64,000 bases of DNA, taken from NCBI GenBank assembly GCA_029961685.1, contig JARWKL010000004.1, forward strand, positions 17,110,348 to 17,174,347, read 5' to 3'. Position 1 is the first letter of the stretch. Every line of letters begins with the position of its first letter. The stretch is from Aristolochia californica. Its lineage: Eukaryota > Streptophyta > Magnoliopsida > Piperales > Aristolochiaceae. Below, in pieces: positions 40,901 to 53,348 of this stretch. Below the pieces are notes generated by a model that was not told where the DNA came from, made no database searches, and was given only the letters and a program-made list of their open reading frames with translations. The translations under genes and the position numbers were made by a program.

Positions 40901-43900
40901 TTGTTTGGGTCAAGTAAATATCCCACCGCACGTTCGTTTGAGAATTTAATGAGCATTTTTGTTCTCCTGAAAAGTCTTGGATCCTTGGGTCATTTGCATC
41001 TTCAAAATGTTTCGTGCAAGCATACAATTATTTAAAACATGTTACGATCAATTAGAAATCTCTTTCTTATTAAAATTCCAAGCTATTAGGGGTTGTACTA
41101 GTGAAATTTCCTATACAAGGATAGAAAAACTTTTGTGTTCGTTTGGGGTGTGTGGATAAATTTTATTTACGTACATTTATTATTGTTTCAATTTTTTGTA
41201 TGTATAAACTCTACAATTTTCATTTTGTTGCGATCTATTTGCCTTATCCCTTTTTTGTGTTTACGAGAGAAAAAAGGGAGACTGAAAAACTCAAGTTTGG
41301 ATTTTAAAACAAAAGTTGACATAAAAAATGGAAATGCACAAATGTAGGGAGAGATAATTCTAAAAACTCTCTGTAACTTTTAGGAATTTTTAAACTCTTT
41401 TATTTTTTATATATTAGGTTTTGCAAACATAGGAAAAAGGAGGACGGGGGGATTTAACTGGGTGTTGACTCATAATCCACAAGTCATTTCTTAAGAAACT
41501 ATAGCTATGACTCACGACCAACCAATTTACTGTGATCTATGATTGTTAGATCAACTTTTTTGTAAATGGGCACAAAATGGATTATTTAGATCGGGTAATA
41601 TCCCACCTCACGTTTACTTGAGAATTTAATGACCATTTGTTGTTCTCCTTAAAAGTCTATGATCGTCGGGTCATTTGCATCTTCAACATGTTTCGTGCAT
41701 GCATATCCATATTTATAACATGTTAGTATATATTAGAAATCTATTTCTTATAAAATTCCAAGCTATTAGGGATTGTACTAGTGGAATTTTCCAAACATGG
41801 ATAACAAAACTTTGGGGTTCGTTTGTGGTGTGTGGATAAATTTTCTTTACTTACATTTATTATTTTTTAATGTTGTTTCCTTACATAAACTAAAATTTTC
41901 ATTTTGTTGTGATCTTTTTGCCTTATCTTTTTTTGTTTACGAGAGAAAAAAGAAAGAGTGAAAAACTCAGGTTTGGATTTTAAAACAAAACATAACATCT
42001 AAAATGGAAAATCTCAAAAGCTAGGAGAGATAATTCCAAAAAGTCTCTGTAATTTTTAAGGATTGTAAAACTCTTTTAGTTTGTATATAATAGGTTTTGT
42101 AAAATCAGGAAAAGGAGGGAGCGGGAGATTTAACTAAGTGTTGACTCCAAATCCACAACTCATTTCTTAAAAAAATATAGCTCATTACTCATGATCAATC
42201 GCTTTAGAGTGATCAGTGATTGTTAGATCAACTTTTTGTAGATAGGCAAAAAATGGCTTGTTTGGATTGCGTAAAATATCCCACCGCACGTTCCCTTCAG
42301 AATTTAATGAGCATTTGTTATTCTCCTTAAAAGTCTTGGATCATTGGGTCATTTTCATCTACAAAATGTTTCGTGCATGCATATCAATATTTAAAACATG
42401 TTAGGATCAATTAGAAATATCTTTCATTCAAAATTTTGATTCTATTAGGGGTTGTACTAGTGGAATTTCTCATACATGGATAGTAAAACTTTTGTGTTCA
42501 TTTGTGGTGTGTGGATAAATTTTCTTTAGTTACACTTTTTATTGTTTTAAATTTTTTGCATACATAATCTCTAAAATTTTCATTTTGTTGCGATCTATTT
42601 ACTTTATCTTTTTTTTGTTTACGAGAGAAAAAAGGGAGAGTGAAAAACTCATGTTTGGATTTTAAAACAAAACTTGACATGTAAAATAGAAATGCGCAAA
42701 AATGTAGAGACATAATTATAAAAATTCTCTGTAATTTTTAGGGATTGTAAAACTCATTTAGTTTTTAAATATTAGGTTTATAAAACATCAGAAAAAGGGA
42801 TTTAACTGAGTGTTTACTCCTAATCCACAAGTATTTTCTTACAAAAATATAGTTCATTACTCATGATCAATCACTTTACAGTGATCTATGATTATTAGAT
42901 CAACTTTTTTTTAAATGGGCATAAAATGGCTTGTTTGGATCTGGTAAATATCCCACTGCACGTTCACTTGAGAATTTAATGAGCCTTTGTTGTTCTCCAT
43001 AATAGTTTTGGATCCTTGGGTCATTTGCATCTTCAATATATGTCGTACATGGATATCCATATTTAAAACAAGGATCGATAAGAAATCTCTTTCGTATAAA
43101 ATTCAAAGCTTTATGGGGTTCTACTAGTGGAATTTTCCAAACATGGTTAACCAAACTTTGGTGTTCGTTTGTGGTGTTGATAAATTTTCTTTACTTACAC
43201 TTATTACTGTTTTAAATTTTTTGCATACATTAACACTAAAAATTTCATTTCGTTGCAATCTATTTGCCTTATTTTTTTTGTTTACGTGAGAAGAAACAGA
43301 GAGTGAAAAACTCATTTTTGGATTTTAAAACAAAACATGACATCTAAAAAAGAAATTCACAAATGCAGAGTGAGATAATTCCAAAAAATCTCTGTAATAT
43401 TTAGGGATTTTATAACTCTTTTAGTTTTTATATATTAGGTTTAATTAACATCGAAAAAAGGATCCAGCGGGGGATTTAACTGAGTGTTGACTCCTAATCC
43501 ACAAGTCATTTCTTACTAAAATACAGCTTGTTACTCATGATCAATCTCTTTAGAATGATCTATGATTGTTAGATCAACTTTTTGTAAGTGGGAAAAAAAT
43601 GGCTTGTTTGGATCGGGTAAATATCCCACCACACCTTCATTAGATAATTTAATGAGCATTTGTTGTTCTCCTTAAAATTCTTGGATCCTCTGATCATTTG
43701 CATCTTCAACATGTTTCGTGCATGCATATCCATATTTAAAACATGTTAGGATCAATTAGAAATCTCTTTCTTATAAAATTCCAAGCTATTAGGGGATGTT
43801 CAACTGGAATTTGCCATACATGGATTACAAAACTTTGGTGTTCATTTGTGGTGTGTGGAAAAATATTCTTTACTTACATTTTTATTTTTTAAATTTATTT

Positions 43901-44199
43901 TGCATACATAAACTCTAAAATTTTTCTTTTGTTGCGATCTATTTGCTTATCTTTTTTTTTTACGAGAGAAAAAAGGGAGAAAGAAAAACTCAAGTTTGGA
44001 TTTTAAAACAAAACTTGATATCTAAAATGGAAATGCACAAATGTAGGGAGAGATAATTCCAAAAATTATCTTTAATTTTTAGGGATTGTAAAACTCTTTT
44101 AGTTTTTATATATTAGGTTTTGCAAAAATCAAAAAAATGGAGACCATGGGATTTAACTGTGTGTTGACTCCTATTCCACAAGTGATTTCTTACAAAAAT

Positions 44200-44480
44200 A
44201 TAGCTCGTGACTCATGATCAATCACCTTACAGTGATCTATGATTGTTAGATCAACTTTTTGTAAATGAGCAAAAACTGGCTTGTTTGAATTAGGTAAATA
44301 TCCCACCACACGTTCCCTTGATTATTTAATGACAATTTGTTGTGCTCCATAAAAGTCTTGGATTTGAAAACATCAGAGGGGGAGCAGGGGATTTAACTCA
44401 GTGTTGACACCTAATCCACAAGTAATTTCTAACAAAAATATAGCTCGTTACTTATTATCAATCACTTTACAGTGATCTAT
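44200..44480. repeat. Shortened satellite monomer
   Basis: The gttagatcaac landmark occurs at about 44239 and again at about 44483, only about 245 bp apart. The join is inside aaaagtcttggat / ttgaaaacatcag near 44357, a deletion of roughly 430 bp of a monomer. Confidence 0.85.
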
Positions 44481-45689
44481 GATTGTTAGATCAACGTTTT
44501 TGTAAATTGGCAAAAAATTGCTTGTTTGGATCGAGTAAATATCCCACCGCATGTTCGCTTGAAAATTTAATGAGCATTTTTTGTTCTCCTTAAAAGTCTA
44601 GGATCCTTGGGTCATTTGCATCTACAACATGTTTCGTGCATGCATATCTATATTTAAAACATGTTAGGATCAATTAGAAATCTCTTTCTTATAAAATTCC
44701 AAGCTATAAGGGGTTGTACAAGTGGAATGTCCCAAACGTGGATAACAAAGCTTTGGTGTGTGGTGTGTGATAAATTTTCTTATCTTTCATTGATTATTGT
44801 TTCAAATTTTTTGCATACATAAACTCTAAAATTTTCATTTTATTGCAATCTATTTTCCTTATCTTTTGTAGTTTACGAGAGAAAAAGGAGAGTGTAAAAA
44901 AGTCGAAGTTTGGATTTTAAAACAAAACTTGACATCCAAAATAGAAATTCACAAATGTAGACAAAGATAATTCCAAAAAGTCCATGTAATTTTTAGGGAT
45001 TGTATAATTGTTTTAGTTCTTATATATAAGGTTTTGCAAACATTAGAAAAAGGGGGCAACGAGGATTTAATTGAGTGTTTACTCCTAATCTACATGTCCT
45101 TTCTTACAAAAATATAGCTTGTTACTGATGATCAATCACTTTACAGTGATCTTGGATTGTTAGATCAAATTTTTGTAAATGGGCAAAAAATGGCTTCTTT
45201 ATATAGGGTAAATATTCCACCACACGTTCATTTTTTACTTCAATGAGCATTTGTTGTTATCCTTTAAAGTCTTGGATCCTTGGGTCATTTGCATCTTTAA
45301 CATGTTTCGTGCATGCATAACCATATTTAAAACAAGTTAGGATCAAGTAGAAATCTCTTTCATATAAAATTCCAAGCTATTAGGGGTTGGACTAGTGGAA
45401 TTTGCCAAACATGGACAACCAAACTTTGGTGTTCGTTTGTGGTGTGTAAATAAATTTTATTTACTTACACTCATTATTCTTTACTTACACTTATTATTGT
45501 TTCAAATTTTTCATTTTTTTTTATCTATTTGCCTTATCATTTTTTGTCTACGAGAGAAAAGAGGGAGAGTGAAAAACTCAAATTTGGATTTTAAAACAAA
45601 ACTTGACATCTTAAATGAAAATCTGCATATCAGAGAGAGATAATTCCAAAAAGTCTCTATAATTTTTAGGGATTTTAAAAATCTTTTAG

Positions 45690-45717
45690 TATATATATAT
45701 ATATATATATATATATT
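45690..45717. repeat. (TA)n microsatellite within a satellite monomer
   Basis: 28 bases of alternating TA at the place where other monomers have tttttatatattagg; a slippage expansion of that short seed. Confidence 0.95.
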
Positions 45718-48665
45718 AGGTTTTGCAAACATCGAAAAATGGGAGGTTCGAGGGATTTAACTGTGTGTTGACTCCTAATCCCCAAGTAATTTCTAACAAA
45801 AATATAGCTTGTTACTCATGATCAATATCTTAGATCAAGTTTTTGTAAATGGACAAAAAATGGCTTGTTTGCATCGAGTACCTGTCCCACCACACGTGTG
45901 CTAGAGAATTCAATGAGCATTTGTTGTTCTGCATTAAAGTGTTGGATCCTTGGGTCATTTGAATCTTCAACATTTTTCGTGCATGCATATCCTTATTTAA
46001 AACATGTTGTGTGTGGATAAATTTACATTACTTCCATTTATAATTATTTTTTTTTTTTGCATACTTAAACTCTAAATATTTATTTTGTTGCGATCTATTT
46101 TCCTTATATTTTTTTTTTGTTTATGAGATAATAACGATAGAGTGAAAAACTCAAGTTTAGATTTTAAAACAAAACTTGACATCTAAAATGGAAAAGCACA
46201 AATGCAGAGAGAGATATTTCCACAAAGTCTCTATAACATTTAGGGATTGTAAAACTCTTTTAGTTCTTATATATTAGGTTTTTCAAACATCAAAAAAAGG
46301 GGTGAGAGGGGGATTTAACTGAGTGTTTACTCCTAATCCACAAGTAATTTCTTACAAATATAGCTCGTTACTGATGATCAATCACTTTACAATGATCTAT
46401 GATTGTTTGATCAACTTTTTGTAAATGGGTAAAAAAAAGGCTTCTTTAAATTGGGAAAATATCGCACCACACATTCATTTTTGAATTTAATGAGCATTTA
46501 TTGTTCTCCATAAAAGTCTTGGATCCTTGGGTCATTTGCATCTTCAACAGGTTTCGTACATGCATATCCATACTTAAATCAAGTTAGGATCAATTCGACA
46601 TCTCTTTATTATAAAATTCCAATCTATTAGAGGTTGCCCTTGTAAATTTTCCAAAATATGGATAGTAAAACTTTGGTGCTCGTTTGTGGTGTGTCGATAA
46701 ATTTTATTTACTTACATTTATAATTTTTAAATTTTTTTTGCAAACATAAACTCTAAAATTTTAATTTTGTTGCGATCTATTTGCCTCATCTTTTTTCGTT
46801 TACGAGAGAAAAAAGGGAGAGTGAAAGACTCATTTTTGGATTTTAAAACAAAACTTGACATCTAAAATGGAAATGCACAAATGCAAAATGAGATATTTCC
46901 AAAAAGTCTCTTTAATTTTTAAGGATTGTAAAACTCTTTTAGTTTTTATATCTTATATTTTACAAACATCGAAAAAAGGAGGGAGTGAGGGATTTAATTG
47001 AGTGTTGACTCCTAATCCACAAATCATTTCTTAAAAAAATATTGCTCATTACTCATGATCAATCACTTTATAATGATCTATGATTGTTAGATCAACTTTT
47101 TGTAAATGGGCAAAAATGGTTTGTTTGGATCAGGTAAATGTCCCACCATACGTTAACTTCAAAATTTAATGAGCATTTGTTCTTCTTCTTAAAAGTCTTG
47201 GATCATTAGGTCATTTGCATCTTCAACATGTTTGATGCATGCATATCCATATTTAAACCATGTTAGGATCAATTAGAAATATCTTTCACATAAAATTCCA
47301 AGCTATTAGGGGTTGTACTAGTGGAATTTAGTAAACATGGATAACAAAACTTTGGTCTTCGTTTATTATTTTTTTGAAATTTTTTGCATACATAAACTTT
47401 AAAATTATCATTTTGTTGTGATTTATTTGCCTTATCATTTTTTGTTTATAAGATAAAACAAGGGAGAGTGAAAAACAAAAGTTTCAATTTAAAAAAAAAG
47501 ACTTTACATCTAAAATGGAAATCCGTAAATGTAGAGAGAGATAATTCCAAAAAAAGTCTCTGTAATTTTTAGGGATTGTAAAACTCTTTTAGTTTTTATA
47601 TATTACGCGTCACAAACATTTGAAAAAGGGGGGAGAAGGCGATTTAATTGAGTGTTGACTCCTAATCCACAAATAATTTCAAACAAAAATATAGCTCGTT
47701 ACTCATGATCAATCACTTTTCATTGATCTATGATTGTTAGATCAACTATTTTGGAAATAGGAAAAAAATGGCTTTATTGGAACGAGTAAATATCCCACCG
47801 TATGTTCGCTTGAGAATTTATTGAGCATTTTTTGTTCTCCTTAAAAGTCTAGAATCCTTGGGTAATTTGCATCTTCAACATGTCTCGTGCATGTATATCC
47901 ATATCTAAAACATGCTAGGATCAATTAGAAATTTCTTTCCTAAAAAAATCCATGCTATTAAGGGTTGTACTACTAGAATTTCCCAAACATGGATAACAAA
48001 ACTTTGGTATTTGTTTGTGGTGTGTGGATAAATTTTCTTTACTTACATTTAATATTGTTTCAAATTTTTTGCATACATAAACTCTAAAATTTTCATTTTG
48101 TTGCAATCTATTTGCCTTATCTATTTGCCTTATCTTTTTTTTTTATTTACGAGAGGAAAATGGGAGAGTGAAAAACTCAAGTTTGGATTTTAAAACAAAA
48201 ATTGATATCTAAAATGGAAATGCACAAATGCAGAGAGAGATATTTCCACAAAGTCTCTATAATTTTTAGGGATTGTAAAACTGAGTGTTGACTCCTAATC
48301 CACAAGCCATTTCTTACAAAAATATAGCTCGTTACTCATGATCAATCACTTTATAGTGATCTATGATTGTTAGATTAGCTTTTTGTAAATGGGCAAAAAA
48401 TGGCTTGTTTGGATTGGGTAATTATCCCACCGTACGTTCACTTCAGTATTTAAAGAGCATTTGTTGTTCTGCTTAAAAGTCTTGGATCATTGGGTCATTT
48501 GCAACTTCAACATGTTTCATGCATGCATATCCATATTTGAAACATGTTAGGATCAATTAGAAATCTCTTTCATATAAAATTCCAAACTACCTAGGTTGTA
48601 CTAGTGGAATTTGCCAAACATGGATAACAAAACTTTGGTGTTCGTTTGTGTTGTGCAGATAAATT

Positions 48666-49149
48666 TTTTTACTTGCTCATGGGCATCTCTAAATAATGAA
48701 GGCCAATAGAAACCACATTGCAAGACTTTAGCCGCTGTCTTTCTAGCACCAAAATGTCCACCACATGCATGGGAATGACAAAATTCAAGAATGTTGGCAA
48801 AGTCTTGCTCATGTACACAACGCCTAATGACTTGGTCAGAACACACCTTGAACAAATAAGGGTCATCCCAAAAAAAATGTTTGACTTGGGAAAAGAATTT
48901 CAACCTATCTTGTTTACTCCAATAATCAGGAATCTTATGAGTTACAAGATAGTTGACTATGTCAGCAAACCAAGGCAACTGGGATACTTGGAGAAGTTGT
49001 TCATCAGGGAAGGAATCATTTAAAGGAAGGAATCCTTCCTGAGGTACTACATAGATCCTAGATAGATGATCAGCAACAACATTCTCACAACCCTTCTTAT
49101 CTCGAATCTCAAGGTCAAATTCTTGCAATTGCAAGATCCATCTAATCAA
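48666..49149 (-). pseudogene. Athila-like RNase H end and integrase zinc region
   Basis: The frame reads [20 protein letters not shown] then [10 protein letters not shown] (end of RNase H), a spacer, and the H2C2 integrase region with [20 protein letters not shown], then [18 protein letters not shown]. The expected second Cys pair (CDKCQ-like) is lost because the sequence changes to satellite there; the final residues of the open frame are satellite-derived. A small deletion or frameshift at about 49146-49180 separates this from the upstream pol frame. Confidence 0.88.
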
Positions 49150-52100
49150 GCGAGGTTTAGTGTCCTTGATGGATAATAAGCAGAATGATCAGTGAACACT
49201 ATAACCTTTGACCCTAACAGATATGATCTGAATTTTTTCAAGGCAAACACAACAGCTAGCAACTCCTTCTCAGTGGTAGTGTAATTCAATTGAGCATCAT
49301 GAAGAGTTCGGCTAGCATATTGAATGACACAGAGCATTTTATCCGTCTTTTGCCCCAAAACAGCCCCCAATGCATAGTCAGAGGCATCACACATCAACTC
49401 AAAAGGCAAAGACCAAATAGGGGGTTGGACAATGGGTGCAGTGGACAAAGATTTCTTCAGTGTTTCAAAAGCATGAATACAAGCATCATCAAAGGCGAAA
49501 GCAACATCTTGAGCAAGTAAATTCGTCAAAGGACGAGAAATTTTGCTAAAGTCTTTAATGAAACACCTATAGAACCCAGCATGGCCAAGGAAAGAACGCA
49601 CCCCCTTCACAGAAGTAGGTGGTGGCAGATTGGCAATTAGGTCAACCTTGGCTTTGTCCACTTCTACACCCCGCTCAGACACTACATGTCCTAAAACAAT
49701 TCCTTCTTTCACCATGAAGTGGCATTTTTCCCAATTCAAGACTAAATTGGACTTAATGCAACGGGACAATACGAGTGAAAGATTGTGCAGACATGTATCA
49801 AAACTAGAGCCAAACACAGAAAAGTCATCCATAAAGTCCTCTAAAAATTCACCAATCATGTCAGAAAAGATACTCATCATGCACCGTTGGAAAGTGGCTG
49901 GCGCATTGCATAAACCAAAAGGCATGCGTCTGTAAGCATAGGTGCCAAACGGACACGTGAATGTGTTCTTTTCCTGGTCTTCTGGAGCAATGGGAATTTG
50001 ATTGTAGCCGGAGTATCCATCTAAGAAGCAATAAAAATTGTGGCCGGCCAATCGCTCTAGTACCTGATCAATGAAAGGTAGTGGGAAGTGATCCTTCCTA
50101 GTGGCGGAATTAAGTTTTCTATAGTCAATGCAGACACGCCACTTGGTGGTAGTTCTTGTGGGAATCAATTCACCACTCTCATTTTTCATTATTGTTATCC
50201 CCCATTTCTTAGGGACAACTTGAATTGGACTAACCCAGGTGCTATCGGAAATAGGGTAAATGATTCCTGTCACAAGCAACCTGATGACTTCTTCTCTCAC
50301 AACCTCCAGCATATGGGGATTTAACCTACGTTGCATCTCACGTGAGGCTTTAGTCCCCTCCTCCAAATGAATACGATGCATGCATATGGAGGGGCTAATC
50401 CCTTTTAAGGCATCAAGAGTCCACCCCAATGCCTCTCTGTGTGCTTGTAAAACTTCAATCAATTGTTCCTCCTGCTCAGTACTCAAATAAGAGGAAATAA
50501 TAACTGGTAATGAGTTCATGGGTCCCAAGAACGCATACTTCAATGTGGGAGGGAGTGGCTTAAGGTCTACCTTGGAAGTTTCAAGAGGTTTGTCCAAGTC
50601 AAGAGGAAGATCCTGTGGATGTTCAGTTGTGATAACCTCATAAGCTTCCTCCAACAGAGGTACATAATCGAGTAAAGAATTAACCTCTGGGAAATATGTT
50701 TCCTCATCAAAATAGTCCATGTCTAAAGATGTTATGCAAGACTCAAAAGATTCAAGAGTGGATTCGTTATCAAGCATAACAGTTTCTATATTAAATGCAG
50801 GACTCAGATCATCAGACTCAAGTGGGTGGTGCCCGGCATTAAATACATTCAATGAGATCTTAAAATTTCCAAAAGACAACTCCAACTGACCACTTTTACA
50901 ATGAATGATAGCATTAGATGTGGCTAAGAAGGGACGTCCTAGGATGACAGAAATTTGGTTGGTCACATCGACTACTGGTTCTGTATCAAGAACAATGAAA
51001 TCAACCGGGAACAGAAATTTGTCCACTTTTATCAAAACATCTTCAACTATTCCTCGTGGTATCTTGACAGAACGGTCAGCTAGTTGAAGTGTGATGGAAG
51101 TAGGCTTCAATTCCCCCAAACCTAATTGCTGGTACACAAAGAAAGGAAGCAAATTCACACTTGCCCCTAAGTCAAGAAGAGCTCTCTGGATGGTATGTTC
51201 ACCAATGACACATGAAATTGTGGGACATCCAGGATCTTTAACTTTAGGAGGAGTGTTATGCTTCAGAATTGAGCTTACATTCTCAGTAAGAAAGACCTTT
51301 TTGTTAACATGTTGTTTTCTCTTCTGTGTACAAAGGTCTTTCAAAAATCGTGCATAGGCAGGCACTTGCCTAATAGCATCAAGAAGTGGAATGTTAATGT
51401 GAACCTTACTAAATAGTTCCAACGTTTCATGCATGCTATCTCCTTTCCTAGGTGGGCCCGATAACCTCTGCGGATAAGGAGCTAATGGGACTTGGGTAGG
51501 GATCTGCTTGGCTGTTGGTGGAGAACTTGGAGGTTCTTCACTCAATGATGTGTCCCCATTGTCATCCTTTGACTCCTTAGACTTAATGGTCCCTACCCCA
51601 TTGTTCAACTCACGACCACTCCTAAGGGTGGTTATGGCTTTGGCTTGCTCATGGTGGGGTTTGGAACTCAACTCACTCTCATGTGTGCTTTTGGGGTTAA
51701 GAATGGTTTGACTCGGGAGTCTATTTTGTGCTTGTTCACTCATGTGGCTGGCCAACTGACTCACTTGCATTTCAAGTTTAGCAATGGAGGACTGTGTATT
51801 CTGGATGAATAATTGAAGTGTATCCTCAAGTGAAGGTTTTTGTGGAATCAATGGTTGTTGAGTGAAATGTGGGCGCAGAGCTTGGGGTTGAGTAAACCCT
51901 AGAGGACCCCCAACCTGTGGGCCCTTGGACCATGAGAAATTTGGGTGCCTAGCCCAACCCAGATTATATGTTTCTGAAAAAGGATCGTTTCGATTTGGTC
52001 TATGAAAATTCTGGACTGCATTCAAGTCCTCAATGAGCTCTGGGTAGGATGAACTAGATGGACACATTTGTGTGATGAGATGAACCAGAGCATATGGCAC

Positions 52101-52154
52101 AGACAGTAGATGGGTTAGGAGCAGGTGAACTCTTGGACACCATAAGGGCATCAA
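49146..52154 (-). pseudogene. Athila-like gag C-terminus, protease, RT and RNase H
   Basis: A long 1002-codon open frame. N-terminal part: gag end (NFHRPNRNDPFSETYNLGWA, then HPNFSWSKG) and a linker with a coiled segment. Protease at about residues 325-400: ALLDLGASVNLLPFFVYQQL, catalytic DLGAS present. RT at about 600-800: TGIIYPISDSTWVSPIQVVP, WRVCIDYRKLNSATRKDHFP, LDGYSGYNQIPIAPEDQEKN, MPFGLCNAPATFQRCMMSIF and the active site FMDDFSVFG with both Asp present. RNase [54 protein letters not shown], where a frameshift ends the frame. Domain order and the FMDD box fit the Athila/Tat branch. The enzyme core looks well kept, suggesting a relatively recent insertion. Confidence 0.92.
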
Positions 52155-53064
52155 TTTTTCTAGTCAACCCTTCAATCTTGGCCATGAGCATAGGTGTTTC
52201 ACTAACCTCATAGAGACCCCCTCTTTTGGCTTCGTGGGATTTCCTATCAACATTAAATGACGAACCCCATTGCTGGGATTGATCACTCAACGTTTCAAAA
52301 AAATCCCACGCCTCACTAGCACTCTTACCCATCAAACTCCCACCACTCGTTGCATCTACCATGGATCTAACCTGGGGTGTAAGACCTTGATAAAAGTATT
52401 GCACTAAATGCCATTTCTCAAACCCATGATGCGGACACCTATGGATCAAATCCTTCCATTTCTCCCAAGCCTCATAAAAGTGTTCACCCTCCTGCTGCAT
52501 AAAGTTGGAGATTTCTCTCCTGAGGGCTGTAGTTCTCTGAATGGGAAAGTACTTGGACAAAACTTTCTTGACTAATGTGTCCCATGAAGTAATGCTGCCC
52601 ACCTCTAAGGAATTAAGCCAAGACTTGGCCTTATCCTTAAGTGAAAATGGAAAAAGTCTTAACCGGATAGAGTCATCTGAGAAATTCTGGAATTTAAAAG
52701 TTGCACAAATATCTAAGAATTCCTTGATGTGGTAATATGGGTCCTCCTTCTCCAACCCATAGAATGTAGGGAGGAGTTGGATCACACCCGGTTTCAACTC
52801 ATAACTGGCGGCAGTAGTGGGTGGCAATATAATGCAAGAAGGTGATGTGAAGTGGGATGGGATAGAATAATCCCTCAGGGCTCTACGGTCACCTGCTGCA
52901 GGTAACTGTAATGGTTCGCCCTGATTGGCCATGGTAGCTCCTAACTTGACTTCGGGTGTTTTCCTACAAATATGTTCTACCTCTTCCACAAAGGGAGCTA
53001 ATGGTCCACCTAGGGAGCGGCGCCCGTGCATAAAAACACAAAAAGAAACAAAATGAACTATCAA
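52054..53064 (-). pseudogene. Athila-like gag
   Basis: A 336-codon frame. Residues from about 45 (MANQGEPLQLPAAGDRRALR) give the likely true start. Capsid-type motifs follow: LLPTFYGLEKEDPYYHIKEF, LRLFPFSLKDKAKSWLNSLE, SITSWDTLVKKVLSKYFPIQ, NFMQQEGEHFYEAWEKWKDL, QYFYQGLTPQVRSMVDATSG. The C-terminus AICSGSSHHTNVSI is the first half of the gag zinc knuckle; its continuation (TQMCPSSSSYPE) is in the next frame, so a frameshift near 52090-52100 splits gag-pol. Confidence 0.9.
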
Positions 53065-53195
53065 ATTAAGCTAACAAACTCGCTACTAAAAATATGAACT
53101 AACTAGAAGAAATAAAAATAATTCCAAAAAATAAAAAAAAATTCCAAAAAATAAAAAAAAATTAAAAATAAAATTAAAAATAAAATTAAAATAAA

Positions 53196-53226
<31 letters not shown>

Positions 53227-53322
53227 TAAAAAATAAAAATAAAATAAAAATAAAAATAAAATAAAATACAAAAATCTAACCTAAGACTATGGAGAACAAA
53301 GAAATACGCTTAATACGTGCCT
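53065..53322 (-). other. Leader of the Athila-like element with an A/T-rich simple repeat
   Basis: Between primer site and gag. 53112-53272 is built of (aaata)n and (aaaat)n units on the plus strand (T-rich in the element sense). The 61-codon Phe-rich minus-strand frame is an artefact of it. Confidence 0.85.
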
Positions 53323-53339
53323 CCCCGGCAACGGCGCCA
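53323..53339 (-). promoter_or_regulatory. Primer-binding site, tRNA-Asp type
   Basis: On the minus strand TGGCGCCGTTGCCGGGG, complementary to the 3' end of plant tRNA-Asp, and typical of Athila/Tat gypsy elements. It lies nine bases after the LTR end. Confidence 0.9.
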
Positions 53340-53348
53340 AAAACTTGA

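Larger units (their letters stand above)
28650..48665. repeat. Satellite array, monomer about 675 bp (left block, about 29 copies)
   Basis: Tandem copies recur with landmark phrases in fixed order: acgagagaaaaaagggagag, a G-rich tract (ggggggagcgggggattt), gttgactcctaatccacaag, atcactttacagtgatctat, gttagatcaac, ccttgggtcatttgcatc, cttataaaattccaagc, ggtgttcgtttgtggtgtgtgg. The gttagatcaac landmark recurs at about 29.03, 29.71, 30.39, then every 650-685 bp from 36.15 to 44.24 kb. Copies are diverged by substitutions and short indels. Open frames of 60-90 codons recurring on both strands are by-products of the repeat. The left edge (about 28650) abuts element B. Confidence 0.95.

Noticed and set aside
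53086..53271. Phe/Leu-rich hydrophobic peptide
   Set aside because: Translation of the (aaata)n simple repeat.
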